Part shown: one piece after another, positions 49,754 to 57,537 of the stretch | Layout of the letters: each line of letters starts with the position of its first letter | How positions within the stretch are numbered: position 1 is the first letter of the stretch | Assembly: GCA_000746585.2 (NCBI GenBank) | Contig: CP009217.2 | Coordinates: 996,662 to 1,060,661 of the forward strand | Origin: Rickettsiales bacterium Ac37b | GTDB lineage: Bacteria > Pseudomonadota > Alphaproteobacteria > Rickettsiales > Arcanibacteraceae | Direction: 5' to 3' | DNA length: 64,000 bases | Made by a program: the position numbers and the translations under genes | Notes under the pieces: generated by a model | What the model saw: only the letters and a program-made list of their open reading frames with translations | Database searches by the model: none | What the model was told of the DNA's origin: nothing

Positions 49754-49785
49754 TATAGTTTTTTAATTTAAATTAAATTACTATA
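49754..49785. repeat. Short palindrome made of joined MITE terminal repeats
   Basis: TATAGTTTTTTAATTTAAAT followed by TAAATTACTATA is nearly self-complementary. It consists of a left and a right terminal repeat with nothing between. Its right TATA is shared with the start of copy D. Confidence 0.6.
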
Positions 49786-49889
49786 GTAAAAACATTTGAA
49801 TTTGCATACGGCGTCATTCGTTGCTCACCTAGCAATTAGTAGGCTTTGCTCCTCATTCCTTGTATCAAACTTCAACTGTTTTTACTATA
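49782..49889 (+). repeat. MITE-like palindromic element, copy D
   Basis: It starts TATAGTAAAAACATTTGAAT, carries CATACGGCGTCATTCGTTGC and CACCTAGCAATTAGTAGGCT inside, and ends CAACTGTTTTTACTATA. It is almost identical to copy C read on the other strand. Confidence 0.75.
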
Positions 49890-50003
49890 TAGGCTGGGGG
49901 GATAATCATTATATTAATTTACGGTATAATAAAATATTTGAGTTTGCTACACTCTCATTATTTATATATAGTTTTAATATTCTAATTTTATTCATAGGAA
50001 TCA

Positions 50004-51281
50004 ATGATTTTATATATTTGTTTAGGTGTAATATTTTTTCTTTTTTTAACTATAGTTGTCCTAACTTATAAGTTACAAGCTTATATTGCTAAATATGAAG
50101 AAGTATTGATTGCCAAAATTTCTGCAGAGAAACAGTTAGAATTGCAATTACAATTAGCACAAGAAGCTGATAAGCGTAGTAAAGATTTTGAACAAGCTAA
50201 ATTAGAAACGATGAGCTACGCTAAGGCTGCAATATTTGAAGTAGGTCAAAAACTTTCTAGTCATTTAATTGAAGATCATAAACGTGAAGCTGAACAAGTT
50301 CGTAAAGAAACAGCAGATAATATGCATAATACGACAGCAAAACTATATGAGCAATTCCAACATATAACTAGTGTACTTAGCATACTTAATAATCAGGTAC
50401 AAGAATCAAAAACTACAGTAGATTTGGTCAAGAGAGCATTGTTATCACCAACTGGTGCTGGTAATCTTGCAGAAATCGCGTTAGAAAATATTCTAAAAGC
50501 ATCAGGGCTTAGAGAACAGCAAGATTTTATTATGCAATACAATATTTATAATGAATATGGTAGTAGAATGAGGCCAGATGCTGTAGTATTTTTACCCAAT
50601 AATAATATTATGGTGATTGATAGTAAAGCATCTAAATTTTTTCTAGAAATAGATATGTCAGAAGGTGCAATATTGGATACAAAATTGCTTGATTCCATGT
50701 ATCAGCATTTAAAAGATTTGACTAATAAAGATTATAAAGAAGCAGTGCGCAGCCAACTAAAAAAAATAAAGCCACTATACAAAGTTAACCATATTACTAT
50801 GGTAATGTTCTTACCTAGTGAACTTGCTTTAGAAAAGTTACAATCTGCCAATAAAAACTTTATGCAAAAAGCTTGGGATTTAAGTATTTTTCCATCTGGT
50901 CCTATAGGCATAGTAAATATGCTTTCTCATGCACGATTTTTAATTAATGAAAATCAACAATTAAATAATTATCAGGTTATTATAGAAGAAATACAAAAAC
51001 TATTACAAACTATTTCGATTATGTATGAGCATGCTCATAAATTAGGTAAAACTATATCTACTAGTATGAGTCATTATGATAAATTTGCAGGTTCATTTAA
51101 TAATAATTTATTAAGCAGAGTTAGGAAGTTATATAAATTGGGCCTAAATACTACGAAAAATTCATATGTAAATTTGGAAAGATATCAAATTATTCCTCAT
51201 CATGCTAATGACGCAATATTAATAGAAGACGATAATACAGAAAATGATGTAACAGATACTGCGTTAGAAGCCTTAGAATAA
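50004..51281 (+). CDS. rmuC: RmuC-family protein (DNA recombination)
   Basis: The 425-residue product has an N-terminal membrane helix (1-20) and a coiled coil (about 22-110). The RmuC domain follows with GNLAEIALENILKASGLREQ, a restriction-endonuclease-like core MRPDAVVFLPNNNIMVIDSK and the later block HITMVMFLPSELALEKL. E. coli RmuC limits inversion at short inverted repeats; notably, this copy lies between two MITE copies rich in such repeats, which is probably chance. AGGA lies upstream of the ATG. Confidence 0.9.
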   Translation: MILYICLGVIFFLFLTIVVLTYKLQAYIAKYEEVLIAKISAEKQLELQLQLAQEADKRSKDFEQAKLETMSYAKAAIFEVGQKLSSHLIEDHKREAEQVRKETADNMHNTTAKLYEQFQHITSVLSILNNQVQESKTTVDLVKRALLSPTGAGNLAEIALENILKASGLREQQDFIMQYNIYNEYGSRMRPDAVVFLPNNNIMVIDSKASKFFLEIDMSEGAILDTKLLDSMYQHLKDLTNKDYKEAVRSQLKKIKPLYKVNHITMVMFLPSELALEKLQSANKNFMQKAWDLSIFPSGPIGIVNMLSHARFLINENQQLNNYQVIIEEIQKLLQTISIMYEHAHKLGKTISTSMSHYDKFAGSFNNNLLSRVRKLYKLGLNTTKNSYVNLERYQIIPHHANDAILIEDDNTENDVTDTALEALE

Positions 51282-51398
51282 AATTTAATATAATTATCTT
51301 ATAAATATTTACGTTTGATAACGATTTTCACCTTTTATAAGCGTAAACTAATTAATAAAAAATTAATAGAATATTAGTAGTATTGCTAATAATTTAAC

Positions 51399-51504
51399 TA
51401 TAGCAAAAACATTTGAACTTGTTACGCAGTTAGCTCAAAGCTCTCCTACTAATTGTAGGTTTCGCTCTATCTGCCATAGTCGCAAATATAATTTAATTTA
51501 CTAG
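51399..51504 (+). repeat. MITE-like palindromic element, copy E
   Basis: It starts TATAGCAAAAACATTTGAAC, contains AAGCTCTCCTACTAATTGTA and GGTTTCGCTCTATCTGCC, and ends TATAATTTAATTTACTAGA. It lies 35 nt before the next start codon, so the promoter of that gene may be in or near the element. Confidence 0.75.
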
Positions 51505-51539
51505 AGATTGTAATAATTGATAAATACTAGGAGAATAAT

Positions 51540-52502
51540 ATGCAAGCGCAAAAAACTACATTAAAATCTGAAACAGTTATGAATGATTTATCTCTGGAAG
51601 ATAAAATTGAGGAATTAAAATTAGCACCAGAGTCGGGAGATTTAAAAACAGTAGAATCTTTATGGTATGAAATAGGTGATAATATATCATCAAAAGATAA
51701 GGTTATAATATTAAAATTCGCTGTAGAAAGTAAACATTCAGATATAGTAGAATTTTTCTTAGGTCAAATAACAACCGAGGATTTTTCTGTAGAAGATAGA
51801 AGAGAATTATCTAAATTAACTGCACAAACAGGAAACAAGAAGATAGTAGAAAGCTGGTTAACTAAAATGGAGCGCGAGCTATCATCTAGTGATGTAGAAG
51901 TAGCATTACGTGCAGCTGCTTCAAACGGTTATGATCCTATTGTCAATTTAATATTTACTAAATTTCAGATCCCAGCAAGTGATTGGGGGAAGGCATTTAA
52001 TTTTGCTGCAATTAGTGGAAAACAGTCTGTAATAGATCTATTATTAGAGAAACTAAAAGAGTTACCATTAAGTGAGAAAGACGAAAAAACAGTATCCACA
52101 TATAAAGGAGCGGCTTTAGATGGAGCTGTACGCAATGGTCAAGAGCTAATAACAAAATATCTGATGGAAAAAATAGGTGATGATATATCGATCGCAGCTA
52201 AAGGAAAATCATTAATTTCCTCTGTAAAAAGTAAATACCCTGATATAACGAAAATGCTCTTGGAAGAATATAAAGATGAAATGCCGCTAAAATATATAGA
52301 TGAAGCAAAAGCTTTTGCTATTAAATACGGATACGAAGATATAGAAGAAATATTAAATGATTATTTTGCGCCTACAGAAGTAAATCATTCAATATCTGAT
52401 AATGTAGTAGATGCTTCGTCTTCAGAAGATACAGAATATACAATTGTATCATCCAAGCCAGAAGTAGTTGGAGAAGATCACCGTCTACTAGACGAATTAT
52501 AG
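51540..52502 (+). CDS. Ankyrin-like helical repeat protein
   Basis: The 320-residue soluble protein has repeated helix pairs of about 33-38 residues that look like degenerate ankyrin repeats: SKDKVIILKFAVESKHSDIV, DVEVALRAAASNGYDPIVNL, WGKAFNFAAISGKQSVIDLL, YKGAALDGAVRNGQELITKY, IDEAKAFAIKYGYEDIEEIL. The C-terminal 45 residues are acidic and disordered. AGGAG precedes the ATG. MITE copy E lies upstream and a half copy supplies the end, from about RLLDEL to the stop. Ankyrin proteins often act in host cells; secretion here is unproven. Confidence 0.65.
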   Translation: MQAQKTTLKSETVMNDLSLEDKIEELKLAPESGDLKTVESLWYEIGDNISSKDKVIILKFAVESKHSDIVEFFLGQITTEDFSVEDRRELSKLTAQTGNKKIVESWLTKMERELSSSDVEVALRAAASNGYDPIVNLIFTKFQIPASDWGKAFNFAAISGKQSVIDLLLEKLKELPLSEKDEKTVSTYKGAALDGAVRNGQELITKYLMEKIGDDISIAAKGKSLISSVKSKYPDITKMLLEEYKDEMPLKYIDEAKAFAIKYGYEDIEEILNDYFAPTEVNHSISDNVVDASSSEDTEYTIVSSKPEVVGEDHRLLDEL

Positions 52503-52551
52503 GTTTCATTCTATCGCTTCTTGTCCCAAATACAACTTAATTTACTATAAA
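52484..52551 (+). repeat. MITE-like element, 3' half copy F overlapping the end of a gene
   Basis: TCTACTAGACGAATTATAGG then TTTC and the tail TCCCAAATACAACTTAATTT ACTATA match the right half of copies A and E. The left half is absent. The stop codon TAG (52500-52502) of the ankyrin-like gene falls inside it. Confidence 0.65.
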
Positions 52552-52566
52552 TAATTATATCTACCA

Positions 52567-52591
52567 TTCCCATCTCCTTAGGAGATGGGAA
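52567..52591. terminator. Perfect 11-bp hairpin between convergent genes
   Basis: TTCCCATCTCC and GGAGATGGGAA pair perfectly around TTA. It lies between the ankyrin-like gene and hemF, which converge. No T-tract follows on either strand, so an intrinsic terminator is possible but atypical. Confidence 0.45.
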
Positions 52592-52663
52592 AAACTATCT
52601 AAATTTAAAAGAAGTATTGAGTAAGGTAAGTCATCTAGTATATTAAGATAGCTTTATCATTAA

Positions 52664-53518
52664 TTAAGGCCATTTTACTATTGGGGGTAATGACATCAAA
52701 ATAGCTTCTGTATTGCCATCAGTCATAAGTCCAAATTTTGTTCCACGATCATACAATAAGTTAAATTCTACATAACGTCCACGTTTTACCAATAAACGTT
52801 CCCTTTGCTCTAAAGTCCAAGATTGATTCATGTGCTCTCTAACTAATTTAGGATATATCTCAAGAAAAGCTTTGCCTACATCTTGGGTAAAAGCAAAATC
52901 ATTATTCCAATTGTTAGTATTAAGGTAATCATAAAATATACCACCTATACCTCTTGCTTCTTTTCTATGAGGTAAGAAAAAATATTCATCACACTGTTTT
53001 TTAAATTGGGGGTAGTAATTTAAGTTATGCTTATCGCACATATCCTTCACATCTTGATGAAACCGGGCAGTATCATTGCTATTTTCTATGGCAGGTGTAA
53101 GATCTACGCCACCGCCAAACCAATGTTTAGTTGTAACAATAAATCTGGTATTTAAATGAATTGCAGGTACAAGCGGTGAATAAGGGTGTATAACTAATGA
53201 AATACCACTTGCCCAGAAATTTGGATTTTCTTCAGCACCAGGTATTTCATGACGAAATTTTTCCGAAAATTCTCCATGAACAGTAGATATATTTACACCT
53301 GCTTTTTCAAAGACTCTACCGTGTAATAATGATTTTTCGCCCCCACCCCCCCCAGGTCTATTCCATGTTTCTCTTAAGAATTTTCCTGCAAGTAATTCGC
53401 TGCCTTGGCCTGATAATTCTTGTTCTATAGCTTCAAGTTCTTGGCATATTAAATCACGTAGTTGCTTAAACCAGGCAGTTGCTGCGGATTTATGTGCTTC
53501 GATATTATTTAGTGTCAT
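52664..53518 (-). CDS. hemF: Oxygen-dependent coproporphyrinogen III oxidase
   Basis: I start at ATG 53518 (MTLNNIEAHKSAATAWFKQL), which overlaps the phaR end by 14 nt; the open frame upstream is the phaR region. The 284-residue enzyme converts coproporphyrinogen III to protoporphyrinogen IX with O2. It has GGGGGEKSLLHGRVFEKAGV, the signature PAIHLNTRFIVTTKHWFGGG with VDLTPA, and HRKEARGIGGIFYDY. This indicates aerobic heme synthesis. Length is slightly below E. coli HemF (299). Confidence 0.95.
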   Translation of the reverse strand: MTLNNIEAHKSAATAWFKQLRDLICQELEAIEQELSGQGSELLAGKFLRETWNRPGGGGGEKSLLHGRVFEKAGVNISTVHGEFSEKFRHEIPGAEENPNFWASGISLVIHPYSPLVPAIHLNTRFIVTTKHWFGGGVDLTPAIENSNDTARFHQDVKDMCDKHNLNYYPQFKKQCDEYFFLPHRKEARGIGGIFYDYLNTNNWNNDFAFTQDVGKAFLEIYPKLVREHMNQSWTLEQRERLLVKRGRYVEFNLLYDRGTKFGLMTDGNTEAILMSLPPIVKWP

Positions 53519-53996
53519 GCTCTTTACCCTTTTTATCAGAAAAAAGTCTTTGAAAACCATCTGTAAAAATTTGTAAATTATTTTTAGTCATGGTTTCCAG
53601 TAATGATAGTGGAAAAAAACTCTCCATGGTATTGGTAAGGTATTTATTCATATATTGACGAAAATGATCCTGATTTTGTACGAATAATTGCATGCTACTT
53701 TCTAAATAATATGGTAATATTTTATGTAAATTATCGTCATAAAGGGCTAAAATTTGCTTTAAAAAGCTTATGGGAAGTATGTTAGTATTACCTTTTAATT
53801 CACGATCCAAAATTAATTGGGTTAAAGTAAAATGAGTTAAATCTTCGCCTGTTTTAGCGTCTTGAACTATGAATTCTTGCTTGTTTTTAATAAGTTGATG
53901 TAGATCATCAAGAGTAATATAGTCACTGATTTGGGTGTTATATAAACGTCTATTAGAGTATTTTTTAATAATAATAGGCTCGATATTTTTAGACAT
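53505..53996 (-). CDS. phaR: Polyhydroxyalkanoate synthesis regulator PhaR
   Basis: The 163-residue protein has the PHB accumulation regulator DNA-binding domain (IIIKKYSNRRLYNTQISDYI TLDDL, about 7-67). The PHB_acc domain follows, with FLKQILALYDDNLHKILPYY and ESSMQLFVQNQDHFRQYM. PhaR binds PHB and represses phasin genes; no PHB synthase is in this window. Its ATG overlaps the sensor kinase stop (TAATG), so the kinase, phaR and hemF are probably one transcript. Confidence 0.9.
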   Translation of the reverse strand: MSKNIEPIIIKKYSNRRLYNTQISDYITLDDLHQLIKNKQEFIVQDAKTGEDLTHFTLTQLILDRELKGNTNILPISFLKQILALYDDNLHKILPYYLESSMQLFVQNQDHFRQYMNKYLTNTMESFFPLSLLETMTKNNLQIFTDGFQRLFSDKKGKEHDTK

Positions 53997-55702
53997 TATG
54001 TCATTACTCTATATGCTGGTAAAATTAATTCAATTATATTGACGTTATCGTGACTATGCAAATTTAATTTTCCACCATGTAATTCAGTGAATGAGTGTGC
54101 AAGTAATAGTATAACATCATTTTCTTCAAGATTGTCTATATGGTTAAGATTTTCGGAGAAAGATAATATTTGAGAAGTATTATCATCTTCAAATGGAGAA
54201 CCTTTGCTATAAATAGCAAGGCCTAAATCTGAGTCATCATTGAAACTTTCTTGGATAATGAGTTTGCTAGAAGTAGTTGCATAATCTATAGATATTTTAA
54301 TTAAATTGAAAATAATTTGTTCCATTTTAAATTTGTCCACTTTAATAACAGTAGAGCTACTAGAAAAATTATATGTAATTTCTATATCTTTAAACGCGGC
54401 TATTCTTTCAGAAATATTTATTACATTTTCAATAATGTGGTATAGTTTTTCTTCTGTTTCGACTAGCACATTGAAGTCTTCTTCTTGATTAAATAGACGA
54501 GTTAAGTGGTCAATCGTATTTGCAATATGATTATTACATATTTTAATATCTTCAACTCTTTTATATTGACCAGGAGTAAGAGGGCCAAAATATTCTGCTT
54601 GTAATATATCAATAAAACCTTGTATGGCATTAATTGGAGATTTTATTTGATGCACAGTTTTAGCAATAAATATAACTTTGTTCCAGCGTGACATTATACC
54701 TAAGCGTTCCATTCTTTCTGTAAGCTCTATTTTTCTAATAACAGTTAGAGCAACAAAATAAGCAATACTAGCTATAATAATAGCGAGTAATAGAAAAAAT
54801 ATGCTACTTATATTGGCCATCCAATGTTGGAACATATTATCTTCAAGAGTAATTAGGGCTACACTTATAGGTAAAAAATGAAAATGTTTAAATGAAAACA
54901 CATATAAAGAATCATTCATTGATAATTCATCAGTAAATACCTGATGTGAAGTAAGGGAATTGATTTTACTTAGCCTTTCAGGATGTTGTGAAAACTTAAT
55001 AATATTCAGGTCTTTCTTTATATCACGACTTTTAAAAAGAACATTATTATTACTTGTTGATAATAAAATCATTTCAGTTGAATTAGTAGAATCTATGGCA
55101 GTAAAAAACGTATTAAGATAGTTACTGTCAATAATTGCTGTAACAATGCCACTAAATACGCCGTTATTATATATTTTTCTACTTAATAAAATAAATTGAG
55201 TTTCTCCATCATCACTGCAAAAGGTACTTACTGCAGGTTTAGTATCAGTATTTTCTAGAAAATATGAAATATCATGAGAGAATTTTAACGGTTCTCCTAT
55301 ATTAAAAAAATTATTTAATTCTTGAGATTTACCATAAATATCTTTGATAATACCTTGTCCATCAGTAATAATTATGGCAGAGCAATAGGGAATTTCTCCA
55401 TCAAGGCGCTGTGAATAAAATTTTTGTAATTCTAAATCTTGTATAGTATCACTATTATTTTGAGCATGGTAATCAGCGAATTTTTTGAGATAAGCATCAA
55501 CAAAAAGTAAGCTTGCTTCAACGTAATTGGTTATTACATTCGCCAAAATTTCAGCATTATCTTTAGTTGCATGTACTTTTGCAGAATAGTGTTCATTTTC
55601 CTGATATATTATGACAGCGGTGACAAATATTATAGAGAGTAAGCTAAAGATTATTACAATCCTTGCTAAAATAGATCGATTGCCTCTTTTGAACACATTC
55701 AC
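53996..55702 (-). CDS. Membrane sensor histidine kinase with divergent ATPase domain
   Basis: The 568-residue protein has transmembrane helices at about 12-33 and 299-320. They enclose a periplasmic Cache-like domain (PYCSAIIITDGQGIIKDIYG, then SGIVTAIIDSNYL). The cytoplasmic HisKA region has the phospho-acceptor H351 in TVHQIKSPINAIQGF and FGPLTPGQYKRVEDIK, like PleC/DivJ-type kinases. The ATPase domain is weak: the N-box is QIIFNLIKISIDYA (no NLLxNA) and the G-boxes read LAIYSKGSPF and LHGGKLNLHS. It may have lost kinase activity or use a variant site. It heads the kinase-phaR-hemF unit. Confidence 0.82.
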   Translation of the reverse strand: MNVFKRGNRSILARIVIIFSLLSIIFVTAVIIYQENEHYSAKVHATKDNAEILANVITNYVEASLLFVDAYLKKFADYHAQNNSDTIQDLELQKFYSQRLDGEIPYCSAIIITDGQGIIKDIYGKSQELNNFFNIGEPLKFSHDISYFLENTDTKPAVSTFCSDDGETQFILLSRKIYNNGVFSGIVTAIIDSNYLNTFFTAIDSTNSTEMILLSTSNNNVLFKSRDIKKDLNIIKFSQHPERLSKINSLTSHQVFTDELSMNDSLYVFSFKHFHFLPISVALITLEDNMFQHWMANISSIFFLLLAIIIASIAYFVALTVIRKIELTERMERLGIMSRWNKVIFIAKTVHQIKSPINAIQGFIDILQAEYFGPLTPGQYKRVEDIKICNNHIANTIDHLTRLFNQEEDFNVLVETEEKLYHIIENVINISERIAAFKDIEITYNFSSSSTVIKVDKFKMEQIIFNLIKISIDYATTSSKLIIQESFNDDSDLGLAIYSKGSPFEDDNTSQILSFSENLNHIDNLEENDVILLLAHSFTELHGGKLNLHSHDNVNIIELILPAYRVMT

Positions 55703-56025
55703 ACCTAGAGTAATTTATTATACAAATTAAGAATGACAGTGTAATTTAGACTAACCATTCTATTATAGCAATAACTTTGTATGCAAGCTTTTTTTAAGCT
55801 ATGTAGAAGGTGTTTTTACTAAATTATAACTTAATAATATTTAATAAATATGGAAAATTTACAAAAAATTAACATTTTATTATTAAATCATTATATCAAA
55901 CAATAATATATTATTTTTGTTACTTGATCTACAGTAAAATACGTTTTGCAATAAAAATTATATTAATTTAATAAAAAAGCTTGGCATGTTTTCGATATGC
56001 TGCTATATCAGTAGTCTGGTATTTT
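55703..56025. other. AT-rich divergent intergenic region before tRNA-Ser
   Basis: The 323 bases between the sensor kinase start and the tRNA have no coding frame or clear repeat. TTGCAA near 55949, followed by TATATTAATT, is a possible weak promoter for the tRNA. Confidence 0.4.
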
Positions 56026-56117
56026 GGAGAGGTGGCCGAGAGGTCTAAGGCAGCGGTTTGCTAAACCGTAGTACGAATAAAATCGTACCGAGGGTTCGAA
56101 TCCCTCTCTCTCCGCCA
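56026..56117 (+). tRNA. tRNA-Ser (anticodon GCU)
   Basis: The 92-base sequence folds as a class II tRNA. The acceptor GGAGAGG (56026-56032) pairs with TCTCTCC (56107-56113). The D-arm contains GGCCGAGAGGTCTAAGGC. Anticodon stem GCGGT/ACCGT encloses loop TTGCTAA with GCT at 56060-56062. A long variable arm (TACGAATAAAATCGTA) and a T-arm GAGGGTTCGAATCCCTC follow. CCA is encoded at 56115-56117. It reads AGC and AGU codons. Confidence 0.97.
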
Positions 56118-56157
56118 GCCACTGTCTAGGCGCTTCTATTTCTATTGAAAATAATAC

Positions 56158-56544
56158 CTAAGATATAAAAGGCTCGATATGGTGACTACCATCGCGTCCA
56201 AAATAAATTACTTTCTTTCCCTTAAGAAACACTTCATAATGGCAACACCCAGCTTTAATGATACAATTAAGAAAGGTGATATAGTTAATTTTGTGTTGTT
56301 GAATATCAGCTATAGTATTTTTAATGATGGGCGTATTAAAATCTGTAGATACTGTTTGTGTAGCATATTCAATTGTGCTTAAGTAAGTTTCACCATTAAT
56401 ACCATAATAAAGGGCATTCAAACCTACTAAATCTATAATATAGCGTTCTACACCGCTGTTGGTTAATTTTATAATTGTTTCAGGGAAAGAAATTTTTCCC
56501 ATAAGAGAAAGTGATTTGCAGTCATTAATAATTGAAATATCCAT
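56158..56544 (-). CDS. DUF1398-like small protein
   Basis: The 128-residue protein resembles the DUF1398 (YbcV-like) family. It has an N-terminal segment GVERYIIDLVGLNALYYGIN and a C-terminal block HKINYITFLNCIIKAGCCHY followed by EVFLKGKKVIYFGRDGSHHI. Function is unknown. AAGGAAG precedes the ATG. It lies 11 nt after the MarR-family gene on the same strand, so that regulator may control it. Confidence 0.7.
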   Translation of the reverse strand: MDISIINDCKSLSLMGKISFPETIIKLTNSGVERYIIDLVGLNALYYGINGETYLSTIEYATQTVSTDFNTPIIKNTIADIQQHKINYITFLNCIIKAGCCHYEVFLKGKKVIYFGRDGSHHIEPFIS

Positions 56545-56555
56545 ATTATCTTCCT

Positions 56556-57029
56556 TTATTTAATACGTGTATTACCATGAGTTGTTGATGTCCAGCCATT
56601 ATCTTTAAGTAATTGTTTGATTATTAAGAGAAAATCTTTACGTTGCTTAGAAGTCAAATTTTTGAAAAAAACTTTATCATTATCATCAGCAAGTTTTGCG
56701 AGCTGTGGTATTAATTTTTCTGCCGTATTAGTTAGAGTTAATCCTATAGAACGGCGATCTTCACCCGCAGTACGATGTATTAATTTTCGTTGCACAAGAC
56801 GTTCTACCATACGTGAAGCAGAGCTTTTATCTATACCAATTAGCTGTGATATATTATTTAAAGTAATCCCACTATTATCGTATAGTATTCTAAGTAATAC
56901 CCATTGTGCTACAGAAATATTATGCATAGAAAGTTTTTTGGCAAAGCTTTCAGAAACAAAATTTGAAAGACATCTTAACCAATATCCTAAATGACCTTCT
57001 AAGTTGCTTGGGTGTAATGCTTTTTTCAT
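56556..57029 (-). CDS. MarR-family transcriptional regulator
   Basis: The start is set at ATG 57029 (MKKALHPSNLEGHLGYWLRC); the frame is open to 57089 but that part has no family match, and neither start has a clear ribosome site. The 157-residue product has a MarR winged helix: AQWVLLRILYDNSGITLNNI, SQLIGIDKSSASRMVERLVQ, and the wing RTAGEDRRSIGLTLT. It probably represses itself and the DUF1398-like gene in response to a small ligand. Confidence 0.85.
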   Translation of the reverse strand: MKKALHPSNLEGHLGYWLRCLSNFVSESFAKKLSMHNISVAQWVLLRILYDNSGITLNNISQLIGIDKSSASRMVERLVQRKLIHRTAGEDRRSIGLTLTNTAEKLIPQLAKLADDNDKVFFKNLTSKQRKDFLLIIKQLLKDNGWTSTTHGNTRIK

Positions 57030-57150
57030 ATTACTAATATAGTTGATTATACAATAGTTGTCAATACAACAATCTAAAAACACATTCACGCGCTGAAAAT
57101 ATAAGAAATTTTTGGTATACGTATAATTAGAATATAAATAGAAATAGTAA

Positions 57151-57184
57151 TAAAAGGAGGATAGAAATGAGTATACTATCCTCC
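57151..57184 (-). terminator. Rho-independent terminator of the 55-residue gene
   Basis: On the minus strand GGAGGATAG (57184-57176) pairs with CTATCCTCC (57164-57156) around an 11-nt loop, and TTTTA follows. It begins 8 nt after the stop codon of the small gene at 57192, which supports that gene as a real transcript. Confidence 0.75.
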
Positions 57185-57191
57185 ATTTAAA

Positions 57192-57359
57192 TTAATCTTG
57201 GGCATCGTCTTTAGGTTTGCGTCCACCACCATGGCTATGGTGTCCACCTTCTTTCCCCATTGCTACAGCAGCATCATGTCGCTCTTGAGAGGAACTGTTT
57301 TTGTCCCGTAATTTAGCAGCAGCTTCAGATAAGTTATAATTTTTTTTATTATTAGTCAT
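57192..57359 (-). CDS. Small glycine/histidine-rich protein (55 residues)
   Basis: The translation begins MTNNKKNYNLSEAAAKLRDK. It has the central block SSSQERHDAAVAMGKEGGHH and ends RKPKDDAQD. The A-V-A-M-G-K-E-G-G stretch resembles the KGG motif of small stress-induced hydrophilic proteins, though the fit is loose. GGAGAT precedes the ATG (visible as ATCTCC at 57364-57369), and a good terminator follows. The HHSHGGGR stretch could bind metal. The protein is too short for most gene finders. Confidence 0.72.
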   Translation of the reverse strand: MTNNKKNYNLSEAAAKLRDKNSSSQERHDAAVAMGKEGGHHSHGGGRKPKDDAQD

Positions 57360-57537
57360 GATCTATCTCCATTATTTTGAGGTTGGTATATTACTTCTGT
57401 AGATAAATTGAAAAAACTATATAATATAAATTATAAGTTGTATAAGTAGTATATATCAGACTAGCACAATGTAATACTAAGTCAAATACAAAACGTTAGT
57501 TTTTTAAATTAAAATAAGTAAAATTTTTGGATAAAAT

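Larger units (their letters stand above)
49674..50003. other. Intergenic region holding a TIR palindrome and MITE copy D
   Basis: The 330 bases between the divergent anchored-protein gene and rmuC contain the 32-bp palindrome at 49754-49785 and, sharing its end, the element at 49782-49889. The remaining 110 bases before rmuC are AT-rich without a clear promoter. Confidence 0.6.

Noticed and set aside
50004-51281. Functional link between rmuC and the flanking MITE palindromes
   Set aside because: RmuC is known to affect inversion at short inverted repeats, but the elements also flank unrelated genes, so the association is probably chance.
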